From contig CBDFGB010000016.1 of NCBI GenBank assembly GCA_965246915.1, positions 62,001 through 126,000 of the forward strand: a DNA stretch of 64,000 bases. Reading direction: 5' to 3'. Below the pieces are notes generated by a model that searched no databases, was not told the origin of the DNA, and was given only the letters and a program-made list of their open reading frames with translations. The DNA comes from CAVRQM01 sp965246915 (GTDB taxonomy: Bacteria; Pseudomonadota; Alphaproteobacteria; Acetobacterales; Acetobacteraceae). Positions 42,831-52,245 of this stretch are shown here, piece after piece. The position numbers and the translations under genes are program-made. How positions within the stretch are numbered: the stretch's first letter is position 1; every line of letters begins with the position of its first letter.

Positions 42831-43375
42831 CGAGGCGACCCGTCCCCTGGATCGGCGTTTCCGGAATGGGCGACTTGAGCGGCCGCGCTCTCCGCCGATT
42901 GATCCATGATCATCGCAGCATAGGTCGCCTCGGCAACGGAGACCTCATCGACGCGGGCAATCGCGTGGAATTTCCAAACGTTGCCGCGCCGCCGCTCCTT
43001 TTCGACATGGATGCGCAGTTGGTCGCCCGGCACGACGGGACGGCGGAATTTCGCGTTCTCGATGGACATGAAATAGACCACCCTGCCGCGCGCGGCGGGC
43101 CCCAGCGTCTCGACGACCAGGACGGCGGCGGTCTGCGCCATGCTCTCGATGATGAGCACGCCGGGCATCACCGGATGGCCGGGGAAGTGGCCCTGAAAGA
43201 AATTCTCGTTCACGGTGACATTCTTGACGCCGATCGCCGACGTCCCCGGGACCATATCGACCACCCGATCGATGAGCAGGAACGGATATCGATGCGGGAT
43301 CGCCCGCATGATGCCGGCGATATCGACCAGAGCGACGGTCGCGCTCGTTTCGTGTTCTGACGCCACACCGTCCAT
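42827..43375 (-). CDS. fabZ: 3-hydroxyacyl-[ACP] dehydratase FabZ
   Basis: The 182-residue hot-dog enzyme dehydrates (3R)-hydroxyacyl-ACP. The active site is QGHFPGHPVMPGVLIIESMAQ with His63 and Glu77. It sits between lpxD and lpxA, in the usual order, which balances fatty-acid elongation and lipid A. It has a C-terminal extension (about 20 residues, SAESAAAQVAHSGNADPGD) beyond the short E. coli enzyme, probably unstructured. Confidence 0.95.
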   Translation of the reverse strand: MDGVASEHETSATVALVDIAGIMRAIPHRYPFLLIDRVVDMVPGTSAIGVKNVTVNENFFQGHFPGHPVMPGVLIIESMAQTAAVLVVETLGPAARGRVVYFMSIENAKFRRPVVPGDQLRIHVEKERRRGNVWKFHAIARVDEVSVAEATYAAMIMDQSAESAAAQVAHSGNADPGDGSPR

Positions 43376-43381
43376 GCAGGC

Positions 43382-44458
43382 CTAGCCCTTCGTCCCTTCG
43401 TCCTGGGCGACGCCACCCTTTTTTCGGGCCTGCGCCTCCTCCACCAGCCGCTTCAGCGTCGCGACGTATCGGAAGAACACCCGCGCCGGCATCGCTGGGG
43501 CACCGGCCACTTCCTGCCCAGCAGGCACGTCGCTCATAATTCCGGCTTGCGCGCCGATCCGCGCACCCTTTCCGATCCTCAAGTGGCCGGTCAATCCGGC
43601 TTGCCCGCCGATCATCACGAAATCCTCGACGATCGTAGAGCCCGAAATACCAGCCTGCGAGACGATCACGCACGCCCGACCGACCCTGACGTTGTGGCCG
43701 ATCTGCACCAGATTGTCGAGGCGTGAGCCGGCACCAACAAAGGTGTCCTGCGCGCTGCCGCGATCGATCGTGGTATTGGCGCCCAGTTCGACATCGTCCT
43801 CCAGGATCACCCGGCCAAGTTGGGGCACGGTCACGAACCCGGCCTTGCTCATTGCAAAACCGAATCCCTCTTGCCCCACCCGCGCGCCGGGCAGCAGCCG
43901 CACCCGGTCGCCTAGCAGCGCGTGACTGAGGCTCGCGTGGCTCCCGATCCGGCAATCCGTCCCCATGCGGACGCCCTCGCCGATCACCGCAAGGGCAGCG
44001 ATGCGGCAGCGCGCTCCTATCCGCGCGCCCGGACCAATCACCACCAGCGGCCCGATTTCGGCAGTCGGATCCACGTCGGCGGTCGGGTCCACCAAAGCCG
44101 AGGGATGACGTCCAGGCGAAGCGGGCGGCTCAGGATGGAACAGGGCGGCGACCCGCGCCCAGCCGAGATAAGGCTCGGGCGTGACGATCGCCACAGCTCC
44201 CGTAGGGACGCGGTCGGCCATAGCCTTGTGGACGATGACCGCTCCCGCCCGAGTGGCGTCCAGCGCGTCCGCGTATCTGCGGTTGTCCAGGAAGCTGACC
44301 TCATCCGGGCCTGCAGCCTGGAGCGGAGCCACCCCGATCAGTTGCAGCGAAGGCGTCGCGCTTGTCTCGCCGCCGGCCACCCGCGCCACCTCGGCCACGT
44401 CATACGGCCCGCTCCGCGCGAAAAAGCGCGGGTCCCCGGCGCCCGCCCAATCGGTCAT
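43382..44458 (-). CDS. lpxD: UDP-3-O-acylglucosamine N-acyltransferase
   Basis: The 358-residue hexapeptide-repeat enzyme adds the N-linked 3-hydroxyacyl chain in lipid A synthesis. Visible are the N-terminal uridine-binding domain with DEVSFLDNRRYADAL, hexapeptide repeats from about 110 to 300, and the catalytic His in QIGHNVRVG. The C-terminal helix RVFFRYVATLKRLVEEAQ is normal for LpxD. It starts 4 bases after the ompH stop. Confidence 0.95.
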   Translation of the reverse strand: MTDWAGAGDPRFFARSGPYDVAEVARVAGGETSATPSLQLIGVAPLQAAGPDEVSFLDNRRYADALDATRAGAVIVHKAMADRVPTGAVAIVTPEPYLGWARVAALFHPEPPASPGRHPSALVDPTADVDPTAEIGPLVVIGPGARIGARCRIAALAVIGEGVRMGTDCRIGSHASLSHALLGDRVRLLPGARVGQEGFGFAMSKAGFVTVPQLGRVILEDDVELGANTTIDRGSAQDTFVGAGSRLDNLVQIGHNVRVGRACVIVSQAGISGSTIVEDFVMIGGQAGLTGHLRIGKGARIGAQAGIMSDVPAGQEVAGAPAMPARVFFRYVATLKRLVEEAQARKKGGVAQDEGTKG

Positions 44459-44462
44459 GCCG

Positions 44463-45347
44463 CTACTTCGGTGCGGCGGAAGCGGGCGCGGCCTTTGGCG
44501 CGGCGGCAGGCACGGCAGGGCCGGCCGCGGGTGTCGCGGGGGCGTCGGCGGCTGCGGCCAGTTTCGGCGGTGCGACGCCATCGGGTGGAATCACCACCAC
44601 GGACAGCACCTTGTTCAGCTGCTCGGCGACCTGATCGGTGATGTCGAACTCGTTGACGTTGAGGGCCACCTGCTGCCGGTGCAGCACGAGGTTCATGCCG
44701 CGGGATTCCGCAACCTGCCGGATCACCGCGACCAGCGTCCGCTCGATCTGCGCCAGCGCGAACTGCGCCGCCTCCTGGATAATCCGCCCGCGCTCGCGGA
44801 ATTGCCGCTGCGAGTTGGTGATCCTCTCCTGCAGCTCCCGCTCGCGGGCGCGGCCTTGGTCCTGCGTCAGCTTGGCGCGGTCGTTCACCAGCGCCTGCTG
44901 CATCTCGCGCCAAGCGGACTGTTCCTTCTTGGCGTCCTCGTTCAGCTTCTCGCGCCGCTCGCCGATCGCCTTTTCGATCTGCTGGGCGGCCGACGACCCG
45001 CGCATCACCTCGGGGACACCCATCACGCCGATAACGGCGGCCGGCGGCGACGCACCCTTGGGCAAAGGCGGAAGATCCGGCATCGGCGGCAGCGCCATCT
45101 GGGCCGTCGGCGTGGGGGCGGCTCCGCCATCGTCGGCCGAAACCCCGCTGACCGAGGACGGCGGGGCGGCCGGCTGCGGCGCGGGGGCCGGGTTTGGTCG
45201 CACCTGCTGCCGCGGCGCGGCCTTCGGCGGCGCCGCGCCTTTCGGCTGATTGGGGATGAAGAAGTCCTGAGCCTGCGCGAAACGCGCCGGAGCCGCGGAG
45301 ACCGTGGCCGCGAACAGGCTGGCCAGAAGCAGATGACTGATGCGCAC
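44463..45347 (-). CDS. ompH: OmpH/Skp-family periplasmic chaperone, with Pro/Ala-rich extensions
   Basis: The 294-residue protein starts at GTG 45347, which shares its first base with the bamA stop. It has a signal peptide (cleavage after AQAQ near residue 27), then a Pro/Ala-rich linker of about 75 residues. The Skp core follows: GVMGVPEVMRGSSAAQQIEKAIGE at about 104-127, long charged coiled coils (EKLNEDAKKEQSAWREMQ, NSQRQFRERGRIIQEA), and the C-terminal VAESRGMNLVLHRQQVALN. The core is ordinary Skp, which holds unfolded outer-membrane proteins before BamA. The linker and a Pro/Ala-rich tail of about 40 residues are unusual additions. Confidence 0.85.
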   Translation of the reverse strand: MRISHLLLASLFAATVSAAPARFAQAQDFFIPNQPKGAAPPKAAPRQQVRPNPAPAPQPAAPPSSVSGVSADDGGAAPTPTAQMALPPMPDLPPLPKGASPPAAVIGVMGVPEVMRGSSAAQQIEKAIGERREKLNEDAKKEQSAWREMQQALVNDRAKLTQDQGRARERELQERITNSQRQFRERGRIIQEAAQFALAQIERTLVAVIRQVAESRGMNLVLHRQQVALNVNEFDITDQVAEQLNKVLSVVVIPPDGVAPPKLAAAADAPATPAAGPAVPAAAPKAAPASAAPK

Positions 45348-47707
45348 TAGAACCTCGTACCGAATCCGAAGCGGAAGACCTGGGTCTGGTCGAAGGGCTG
45401 TTTCACGACCGGATCCGCGACGTCGATGTTGATGAGCCCGAACGGCGTCCGCCAGGAGACACCGACTCCGACGCCCACCCGGGGCGTGGAGTAGTTCGTG
45501 ATCGGACCGGCGCCGGCGATGGGAGTGACGCCGGTCAGGCTGCCGATGTCCACGAAGGCGCGCCCGGTGAGCCCGATATCCGGCGAGATCGGGAGCGGGA
45601 ACCGGAGTTCCGTCGACTGCGTCCAGATGAACGTGCCTCCGAGGCTGTCGCCGCCGATCTCGGAGTGCGGACCGGCGCCGCCCGATTGGAAGCCACGCAA
45701 GTTGTCGCCACCGAGGAAGAAGTTGTCGATGATCTTCTGATCGTAGCCAAGCGTGAACAGACCACCGACGCCGGCCGAAAACGACACACCCCAATCCGAG
45801 TTGCCGGTGAACTGATCCAGCGGCACGAAATAGGTCCCGTCGAGCTTGGTGCGGATGTATCGGACGTTGCCGCCCAGACCGGCGAAATCCGAGCCGGCAC
45901 GGATCACGTATCCTCGGTGGGGATCGACCGTGCTGTCGCGGTAGTCCAGCGTGACCGTCGTGCCGAGCTGCGACAGCAGCGAATTGCCGGCTTCGTTCTG
46001 CACGTAAATGCTGGCGGTCGGCTGCACGTTGTAGATGTCGCGTTGCACCAGCGAGTAGGTCCACGCTTGGCGCAGATGTTCGGTGAACTCGTAGCCAATC
46101 CGCACCGACGCGCCGGCGCGGCGCTCGTCATACTGGGCAATGTTCTGGTTGTCGTTCTGGACGTAGAAGATGTCGAAACCGGCAACCAGATTGCGATCGA
46201 GGAAGTATGGATCGGTGACCGACAGATCGAGTTCGCTGCGCAGCTGCGCGAGCACGGCGTTGATGCTGGCGTCGATGCCAGTCCCGACGAGATTGCGCTC
46301 GCGCAGCCCGATATTGGCCAGGGCGCCAGCGTCGCTCGAATAGCCGCCGCCGATGGTGAGTTCGCCGGTCGCCTTCTCGGCGATGTTGGTGTTGAGAACG
46401 ACGCGGTCGGGCGCCGAGCCGGGCTGCGAGGCGATCTGCACCGAATTGAAATAGCCCAGATCCTGGAGCCTCTGGCGGCTTCGGCGGACCAGCTCGGCGT
46501 TGAAGGCGTCGCCCTCCGCGAGACGGAACTGGCGGCGGATGACCTTGTCCTTGGTGCGCGTGTTGCCGTTGATGTCGATGCGTTCGACATAGACCCGCGG
46601 TGCCTCACCGACGTCGAACACCAAGTCGACCGTCCGCTTGGCCTTGTCGCGTGAGATCCGCGGCTTCACGTCGACGAACGGATAGCCCAATTGCTGGGCC
46701 GCGACGTTGAGCGCCTCGACGCTGCGCTCGACCGCGTCGCCGTCATACCACTCGCCGGCCGAGACCTCCACGAAGGGCTCCAGCTTCTTTGGATCGAGGC
46801 GCGGTAGCGTTGTGTTCACGCTCACCTTGCCGATGCGGTAGCGCTCGCCTTCGCGGAGGTTGAACGTCACGAAGAAGGCCGATTTGTCGGGGGCCAGCTC
46901 GGCCGCCGCGTTGGTCACCTCGAAATCCGCATAGCCCTGGCTGAGGTAGAAACGCCGCAGCAATTCCTTGTCGAACGCGATGCGGTCCGAGTCGTAGCTG
47001 TCGGTGCTCGCCAAGAATCGCCACCAGCGTGCCTCCCGGCTGGCGACGATCTCGCGCAGCCGCCCCTCGCTGAAAGCGCGGTTGCCGACGAACGCGATAC
47101 GACTGATGTACGTCTCGTCGCCCTCGTGAATCTCGAAGATGACGTCGACGCGATTCTGATCGAGTTCGACGACCTTCGGCTCCACGGTCGCGGCGAACCG
47201 GCCGCGCTTGGCGTAGACGTCGAGAATGCGCTGGCGATCGGCCTGCGCCAGCGCGGGCGTGAAGACCGCGCGGGATCGCAAGGTGAGAGCCGGCCGCAAT
47301 TGCTCGTCGGTGAGCTTGCGGTTGCCCTCGAATGCGATGCGGTTGACGATCGGATTTTCGGTCACGCGCACGACGAGAGTGCTGCCTTCGCGACGCAGGT
47401 TTACGTCGGAGAACAGGCCGGTCGCGAATAGGGTCTTGAGGCTGCGGTCGAGTCGATCGGGGGTGAATGGATCACCCGGCTGAACCAGCATGTAGGAGCG
47501 GATGGTCGCGGCCTCGATGCGCTGGTTGCCCTCGACCTTGATCGCGCTGATGACGCCGCCGCCCAGCGGATCGACCAGACCGCCATTGCCGGCCGCTCCG
47601 GGAAGGCCCTGGGCGCGCAGCGGTGCCACGACCGAGACGCACGCGAACAGCAATACGAGACAGGCGGCCCACGCCGCCTGGGTCCGAAAGGCACGGGTTC
47701 GGATCAA
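45347..47707 (-). CDS. bamA: Outer membrane protein assembly factor BamA
   Basis: About 786 residues with a signal peptide (LVLLFACVSVVAPLRAQG), five POTRA domains (residues about 50-390; VSVNTTLPRLD and VFDVGEAPRVYVERIDINGN are typical) and a C-terminal 16-stranded beta-barrel ending in the expected aromatic residue (FRFGFGTRF). It inserts beta-barrel proteins into the outer membrane. TTG 47707 is chosen as the start because it follows a GGGGAAG site and gives a normal signal peptide; an ATG at 47779 would add a long non-signal head. It is 82 bases downstream of rseP. Confidence 0.92.
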   Translation of the reverse strand: MIRTRAFRTQAAWAACLVLLFACVSVVAPLRAQGLPGAAGNGGLVDPLGGGVISAIKVEGNQRIEAATIRSYMLVQPGDPFTPDRLDRSLKTLFATGLFSDVNLRREGSTLVVRVTENPIVNRIAFEGNRKLTDEQLRPALTLRSRAVFTPALAQADRQRILDVYAKRGRFAATVEPKVVELDQNRVDVIFEIHEGDETYISRIAFVGNRAFSEGRLREIVASREARWWRFLASTDSYDSDRIAFDKELLRRFYLSQGYADFEVTNAAAELAPDKSAFFVTFNLREGERYRIGKVSVNTTLPRLDPKKLEPFVEVSAGEWYDGDAVERSVEALNVAAQQLGYPFVDVKPRISRDKAKRTVDLVFDVGEAPRVYVERIDINGNTRTKDKVIRRQFRLAEGDAFNAELVRRSRQRLQDLGYFNSVQIASQPGSAPDRVVLNTNIAEKATGELTIGGGYSSDAGALANIGLRERNLVGTGIDASINAVLAQLRSELDLSVTDPYFLDRNLVAGFDIFYVQNDNQNIAQYDERRAGASVRIGYEFTEHLRQAWTYSLVQRDIYNVQPTASIYVQNEAGNSLLSQLGTTVTLDYRDSTVDPHRGYVIRAGSDFAGLGGNVRYIRTKLDGTYFVPLDQFTGNSDWGVSFSAGVGGLFTLGYDQKIIDNFFLGGDNLRGFQSGGAGPHSEIGGDSLGGTFIWTQSTELRFPLPISPDIGLTGRAFVDIGSLTGVTPIAGAGPITNYSTPRVGVGVGVSWRTPFGLINIDVADPVVKQPFDQTQVFRFGFGTRF

Positions 47708-47789
47708 CGAGACTTCCCCACTCCAGCCGCGGACTCGCGCGCCGGCCGGACCATAGCCGTGCCGGCACGCCACGGCCATAGCCCGTCGG

Positions 47790-48908
47790 TCAGGTGCGCC
47801 CGATCAGCGTGGCGACCCAGCGCATCAGGCCGAGGTGAGACAAGTCGTTCCAGGTCGCGAAAACAAAGAGCGCAGCGAGCAGGGCGAAGCCGGCGCGAAA
47901 GCCATATTCCATGGCGCGCGCCGGGAGCGGCCGGCCACGTACCGCCTCGATCGCGTAGAACAGCAAGTGCCCGCCATCGAGCACCGGCACGGGGAATAGA
48001 TTGATCAGTCCGAGATTGATCGACAGCACGGCGATGAAGCTGATCAGGCTGGCCAGACCGAGCTCCGCGACCTGACCCGAGAGCTGCGCGATCCGTAGGG
48101 GCCCGCCGAGATCATCGGTCCCCCGCTGTCCGGAGACCATCTGCCACAGGCCGCTCAGCGTCTGGACCGTGATGTCCCAGGTTTGCACGACGCCCGCGAC
48201 GACCGATTGGCCGACCGACAGATGACGGAACTCGGTATCACGAGACGTCACGCCGAGCGTGCCGATGCGCTGGTTTCCCTGGTCGCGAGACTGCGTCGTG
48301 ACCGGCAGCGCCAGGGTCGCGTCGCCGCGCCGCACGCGCAGTTGCAGCACCGTGTCGGGATGCGACGCGACGATGCCGCGAAGGGCATCGAAGTCGGCGA
48401 TCGGCTGCCCGTCGATCTGCTCGACGCGGTCGCCAGTCAACAGACCCGCCTTCTCGGCCGCGCTGGCCGGCTGCACGTCGCCGACGACCGGCAGCATCAC
48501 CGGCTGTCCGGCGATAGCGAACAGCCCGGCGAACAACACGATAGCCAGCAAAAAATTTGCAATCGGGCCGGCGGCGATAACGATCGCCCGTGATCCGACG
48601 CCCTTTTCGTGAAATGTCCGGCCCGGCTGCCACGTGGCGCGGGTTTCGGGCGTGGCGTCCTCGGGACGCTCCTGCCCGTGCAGCTTCACGTAGCCGCCGA
48701 GCGGCAGCCAGGACAGTCGCCATTGCGTGCCGACGCGGTCGGTCCAGCGCAGGATCGGCCGGCCGAAGCCGATCGAGAAGGCCTCGACATGCACCCCTCG
48801 CCACCGTGCCGCGAGGTAGTGGCCCAGTTCGTGGATGAACACGAGCACGCCCAGCACGATGACGAAGGCCAGGATGGAATTGAGCGGCGGCGGCAGGAAA
48901 TGGAACAT
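47790..48908 (-). CDS. rseP: RIP metalloprotease RseP (site-2 protease)
   Basis: The 372-residue inner-membrane protease has the zinc motif HELGH (His26, Glu27, His30) in its first membrane segment, a PDZ domain in the middle (VQPASAAEKAGLLTGDRV), and the conserved LDGGHL in a later membrane segment. Four membrane segments fit the family. It cleaves transmembrane anti-sigma factors and signal-peptide remnants. It follows dxr by 48 bases. Confidence 0.95.
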   Translation of the reverse strand: MFHFLPPPLNSILAFVIVLGVLVFIHELGHYLAARWRGVHVEAFSIGFGRPILRWTDRVGTQWRLSWLPLGGYVKLHGQERPEDATPETRATWQPGRTFHEKGVGSRAIVIAAGPIANFLLAIVLFAGLFAIAGQPVMLPVVGDVQPASAAEKAGLLTGDRVEQIDGQPIADFDALRGIVASHPDTVLQLRVRRGDATLALPVTTQSRDQGNQRIGTLGVTSRDTEFRHLSVGQSVVAGVVQTWDITVQTLSGLWQMVSGQRGTDDLGGPLRIAQLSGQVAELGLASLISFIAVLSINLGLINLFPVPVLDGGHLLFYAIEAVRGRPLPARAMEYGFRAGFALLAALFVFATWNDLSHLGLMRWVATLIGRT

Positions 48909-48956
48909 GGCGGTGACCTCAGGCGCGCGGCGCGCGGCGATGGGTGGGCATGACGT

Positions 48957-50147
48957 TCAAGCGGCCGACCTCTGCCGCGTGTCGCAGCGCAGTCGGGCCG
49001 CGTCGCGGGCCATGGCGTCGGCTTCGAGCACGCGCGCGATCGTATCGGCCGGGGCCCGGCCGCAGAGTGCCAGAACCGCTCCGGCGATGTCGGCAATGTC
49101 GAGGAAGCCGATCCGGCGCTGCAGAAAAGCCTCGACAGCCACCTCGTTGGCGGCCGACAGGACCGTGGGCGCACCGCCACCTTGGCGCAACGCTTCGCGG
49201 GCGAAACCCAGCGCGGGAAAACGGTCGAGGTCTGGCGGCGTGAACTCCAGCCGCCCGACCATCGCGAGATCAAGGCGCGGCGCGGCCGTGGCAAGCCGCG
49301 ACGGCCAAGCGAGCGTGTGGGCGATCGGCACGCGCATGTCGGGACTTCCGAGTTGCGCGAGGATACTGCCATCAACGTAGTGCACCAGGCCGTGGACCAC
49401 GGATTGCGGATGCACAAGAACGTCGATCCGCTCGTCGGGAAGGTCGAACAGCCGGGCCGCTTCGATGACTTCCAGGCCCTTGTTCATCAGCGTGGCGCTG
49501 TCGATGCTGATCTTCGCGCCCATCGACCAGACCGGGTGGCGAAGGGCTGCTTCCGGCGTGGCGCACCGCATTTCGTCGACCGTCGCGGTGCGGAACGGCC
49601 CGCCGGAGGCGGTCAAGGTGATCTTCTCCACGGCACCGCGGTTGCCATCGGCCATCGACTGGAAGATCGCGTTGTGCTCCGAATCGACCGGCAGCACCGT
49701 CGCGCCGCTCGCGCGCACGGCGGCCAGCATGACGTCGCCGGCACACACCAGCGCCTCCTTGTTGGCCAACGCGACCGTGCGGCCGCCGCGAATGGCGGCC
49801 AGAGTCGCCGGCAGCCCGGCCGCTCCGGAGATCGCGGCCATCGTCCAGTCGGCCCCGCGCGACGCCGCTTCGACCACCGCCTCCGAGCCGGCCGCAACCT
49901 CGATGCCCGTCCCGGACAGGGCCGAGGCCAGCTCGCGGTAGCGTGCCGGATCCGCGACGACGGCGAGCCGCGCGCCGAGCCGCCTCGCCTGATCGGCTAG
50001 AAGCTCGACGCGGCTGCCGCCAACCAGCGCCCGCACGTCATAGCGGCCGGCTCCGGCCGCCAGGAGGTCCAGCGTCTGAGTACCCACGCTGCCGGTGCTG
50101 CCCAGAATGGCGACGCTGCGCGGAGGCTGTTCTGTCATCGCGTTCAT
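48957..50147 (-). CDS. dxr: 1-deoxy-D-xylulose 5-phosphate reductoisomerase
   Basis: Second enzyme of the MEP isoprenoid pathway. The 396-residue protein has the NADPH motif ILGSTGSVGTQTLDLL, ALANKEALVCAG, the metal site PVDSEHNAIFQ, ITLTASGGPFR and HPVWSMGAKISIDSATLMNKGLE. The start ATG 50147 overlaps the cdsA stop (ATGA). Its product pathway supplies the undecaprenyl diphosphate made by uppS, encoded three genes upstream. Confidence 0.96.
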   Translation of the reverse strand: MNAMTEQPPRSVAILGSTGSVGTQTLDLLAAGAGRYDVRALVGGSRVELLADQARRLGARLAVVADPARYRELASALSGTGIEVAAGSEAVVEAASRGADWTMAAISGAAGLPATLAAIRGGRTVALANKEALVCAGDVMLAAVRASGATVLPVDSEHNAIFQSMADGNRGAVEKITLTASGGPFRTATVDEMRCATPEAALRHPVWSMGAKISIDSATLMNKGLEVIEAARLFDLPDERIDVLVHPQSVVHGLVHYVDGSILAQLGSPDMRVPIAHTLAWPSRLATAAPRLDLAMVGRLEFTPPDLDRFPALGFAREALRQGGGAPTVLSAANEVAVEAFLQRRIGFLDIADIAGAVLALCGRAPADTIARVLEADAMARDAARLRCDTRQRSAA

Positions 50148-50836
50148 TTCCCCCAGACTAGGCCTTCCGTCGAGAGCATCACCAGTCCCGCGGCGACGGG
50201 CGCGGCGGCGATCAGCCCGTCGAGACGGTCGAGCAGCCCGCCATGGCCCGGAATGAGACGCCCCGAATCCTTCACGCCGCACCGACGCTTGGTCGCGCTT
50301 TCAACAAGGTCGCCGGCCTGCGCCGCGATGGCCAGAACCGCGGCGGCCGACGCGCCGGCGAACGCGCCGCCCCCCGCCGCTCCGGCGACCGCTGCTCCGG
50401 CCAATATGGCGGCCAGCAGGCCACCGGCCGCTCCGGACCAAGTCTTGGACGGCGAGATCGACGGCGCGAGGCGAGGGCCACCAAGACTGCGGCCAGCGGC
50501 GAAGGCGCCGATATCGCTGGCCCACACCGCGCCAAGCAGGAACAACGCGTCGACCGCGCCGGTGTTCGGCACGAGGCGGAGCCATGCCAGGCACGCGCCG
50601 GCAACCAGGATCGCCACCGCACCGAGGATTCCACGGCCCGTCGACGTGAAGGCCCCGACACGCAGACCACCCCATTCGATCAGGCATCCGGCGGTCATCA
50701 CACCTACCAGCAACAGCCACCACACGCCGCCCACCCAGAGGCACAGCAGAACGAACGGCGCCATGACGGCGGCCGAGCCGATGCGCAACCACAGCTCGCG
50801 CGTGTCACGTGGTCTCGGATCAGCCCGGTCGGGCAC
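50144..50836 (-). CDS. cdsA: Phosphatidate cytidylyltransferase
   Basis: The 230-residue integral membrane enzyme makes CDP-diacylglycerol. It is highly hydrophobic with several membrane segments and ends in the CdsA signature SATKRRCGVKDSGRLIPGHGGLLDRLDGL. The GTG at 50836, preceded by GGAG, is the best start; it lies 17 bases inside the end of uppS. A farther in-frame ATG at 50860 lacks a ribosome site. Confidence 0.93.
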   Translation of the reverse strand: MPDRADPRPRDTRELWLRIGSAAVMAPFVLLCLWVGGVWWLLLVGVMTAGCLIEWGGLRVGAFTSTGRGILGAVAILVAGACLAWLRLVPNTGAVDALFLLGAVWASDIGAFAAGRSLGGPRLAPSISPSKTWSGAAGGLLAAILAGAAVAGAAGGGAFAGASAAAVLAIAAQAGDLVESATKRRCGVKDSGRLIPGHGGLLDRLDGLIAAAPVAAGLVMLSTEGLVWGK

Positions 50837-51575
50837 CGAATCTCCGCTGCCTGCCGGCATAGGCGGCGAAGGCCGCATCGAGATGTTCGGCGGAGAAATC
50901 CGGCCACAGCACGTCGAGGAACACGAGCTCGGCGTAGGCACCCTGCCACAGCAGGAAGTTCGACATACGCTGCTCGCCGCTGGTGCGGATGATGAGGTCG
51001 GGATCGGGAATGCCGCGGGTCGAAAGAAAGCCCTCGAAGACCGTCTCGTCCAGCGCCTCTGGGCCGAGCCGCCCGGCCGCGACCTCGCGCATCGCCGCCC
51101 GGGCCGCCGCCAGGATCTCGTCGCGCCCGCCGTACGACAGCGCCACCGTCACCTGCAGCCGGCTGTTGCCGCAGGTCTCTCGTTCGGCGCGTGCGAGTTC
51201 GCCCTGGATGTCGGAGTCGAAGCGGTTCCGATCGCCGATGAAGCGCAGACGGATGCCCTCTCTCGCCATCTCGGCCACCTCGTGCCGCAGATAGTGCCGC
51301 AACAGGCCGGTGAGATGCAGCACCTCGTCGCTCGGTCGCCGCCAGTTCTCGCTGCTGAACGCGTAAAGCGTGAGCCACGACACGCCGCGGCGGATCGCCG
51401 CCTCGATCGTACGCCGGACCGCCTGCGCGCCCGCGCGATGTCCGGCGATTCGGGGCAGTCCCCGGCCGGCGGCCCAGCGGCCATTGCCGTCCATAATGAT
51501 GGCGATATGAGCTGGCACGGCATCGCGGCCCGCCGCCGAATGCGGTCGAACGGCCGCGAGATCGTGCACCGACAT
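50820..51575 (-). CDS. uppS: Undecaprenyl diphosphate synthase (cis-prenyltransferase)
   Basis: The 251-residue enzyme makes the C55 lipid carrier for peptidoglycan and polysaccharides. Motifs are IIMDGNGRWA with the catalytic Asp, YAFSSENWRRP, RFIGDR and IPDPDLIIRTSGEQRMSNFLLWQ. ATG 51575 is the start. It is 14 bases downstream of frr and overlaps cdsA. Confidence 0.96.
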   Translation of the reverse strand: MSVHDLAAVRPHSAAGRDAVPAHIAIIMDGNGRWAAGRGLPRIAGHRAGAQAVRRTIEAAIRRGVSWLTLYAFSSENWRRPSDEVLHLTGLLRHYLRHEVAEMAREGIRLRFIGDRNRFDSDIQGELARAERETCGNSRLQVTVALSYGGRDEILAAARAAMREVAAGRLGPEALDETVFEGFLSTRGIPDPDLIIRTSGEQRMSNFLLWQGAYAELVFLDVLWPDFSAEHLDAAFAAYAGRQRRFGARPG

Positions 51576-51589
51576 CGTCTGGGGGTCCG

Positions 51590-52156
51590 TCAGACCTGTT
51601 TGATCTCGCGGTCTTTTTCGGCAAGCGCGTCGTCGACCCGCTTTATGTAGCCGTCGGTCAGCTTCTGCACCTCGTCGGACCACGTCTTGGTCTCGTCCTG
51701 GCCGATGAGGCTTTTTTTCTCCTGAGCCTTGATCTGCTCCATGCCGTCGCGCCGCACGCCGCGGATCGCCACTTTCGCGCCCTCGGCATATTTGCCGGCG
51801 AGTTTCGACAGCTCGATGCGCCGCTCGCCCGTCAGCATTGGGATCGGCACCCGTACGAGTTGACCGTCCGAGGCGGGGTTGAGGCCGATGCCGGCATCGC
51901 GGATCGCCCGCTCGACCGCGCCGACGAGGCTGCGGTCCCAGACCTGGACGGTCAGCATGCGCGCCTCGGGCACCGCGACGCTGCCCACCTGGGTGAGCGG
52001 GACCTCGCTGCCATACGCCTCGACGCGCACCGGCTCGAGCAACGCCGGGCTGGCGCGGCCGGAGCGCAGGCCCGCGAATTCACGCCGTAACGTCTCCAAC
52101 GCGCCGTCCATGCGGCGGGCCAGATCCTGCTTGAGACTCTCATGATCCGTCGCCAA
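51590..52156 (-). CDS. frr: Ribosome recycling factor
   Basis: The 188-residue protein is the usual length and splits post-termination ribosomes together with EF-G. Family segments are RREFAGLRSGRASPALLEPV, VWDRSLVGAVERAIRDAGIGLNP and the C-terminal helices to ALAEKDREIKQV. The start is TTG 52156, preceded by GGAGGGC; no in-frame ATG lies near it. It is part of the rpsB-led block. Confidence 0.96.
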   Translation of the reverse strand: MATDHESLKQDLARRMDGALETLRREFAGLRSGRASPALLEPVRVEAYGSEVPLTQVGSVAVPEARMLTVQVWDRSLVGAVERAIRDAGIGLNPASDGQLVRVPIPMLTGERRIELSKLAGKYAEGAKVAIRGVRRDGMEQIKAQEKKSLIGQDETKTWSDEVQKLTDGYIKRVDDALAEKDREIKQV

Positions 52157-52245
52157 GGCTCAGGCCCTCCGGTCAGTCGATCCGCCGCTCGTCAGTTCAC
52201 ATCGAGAAGGCGCACGGCAGTATGGCGCGCAAACAAGCAGGCGGC

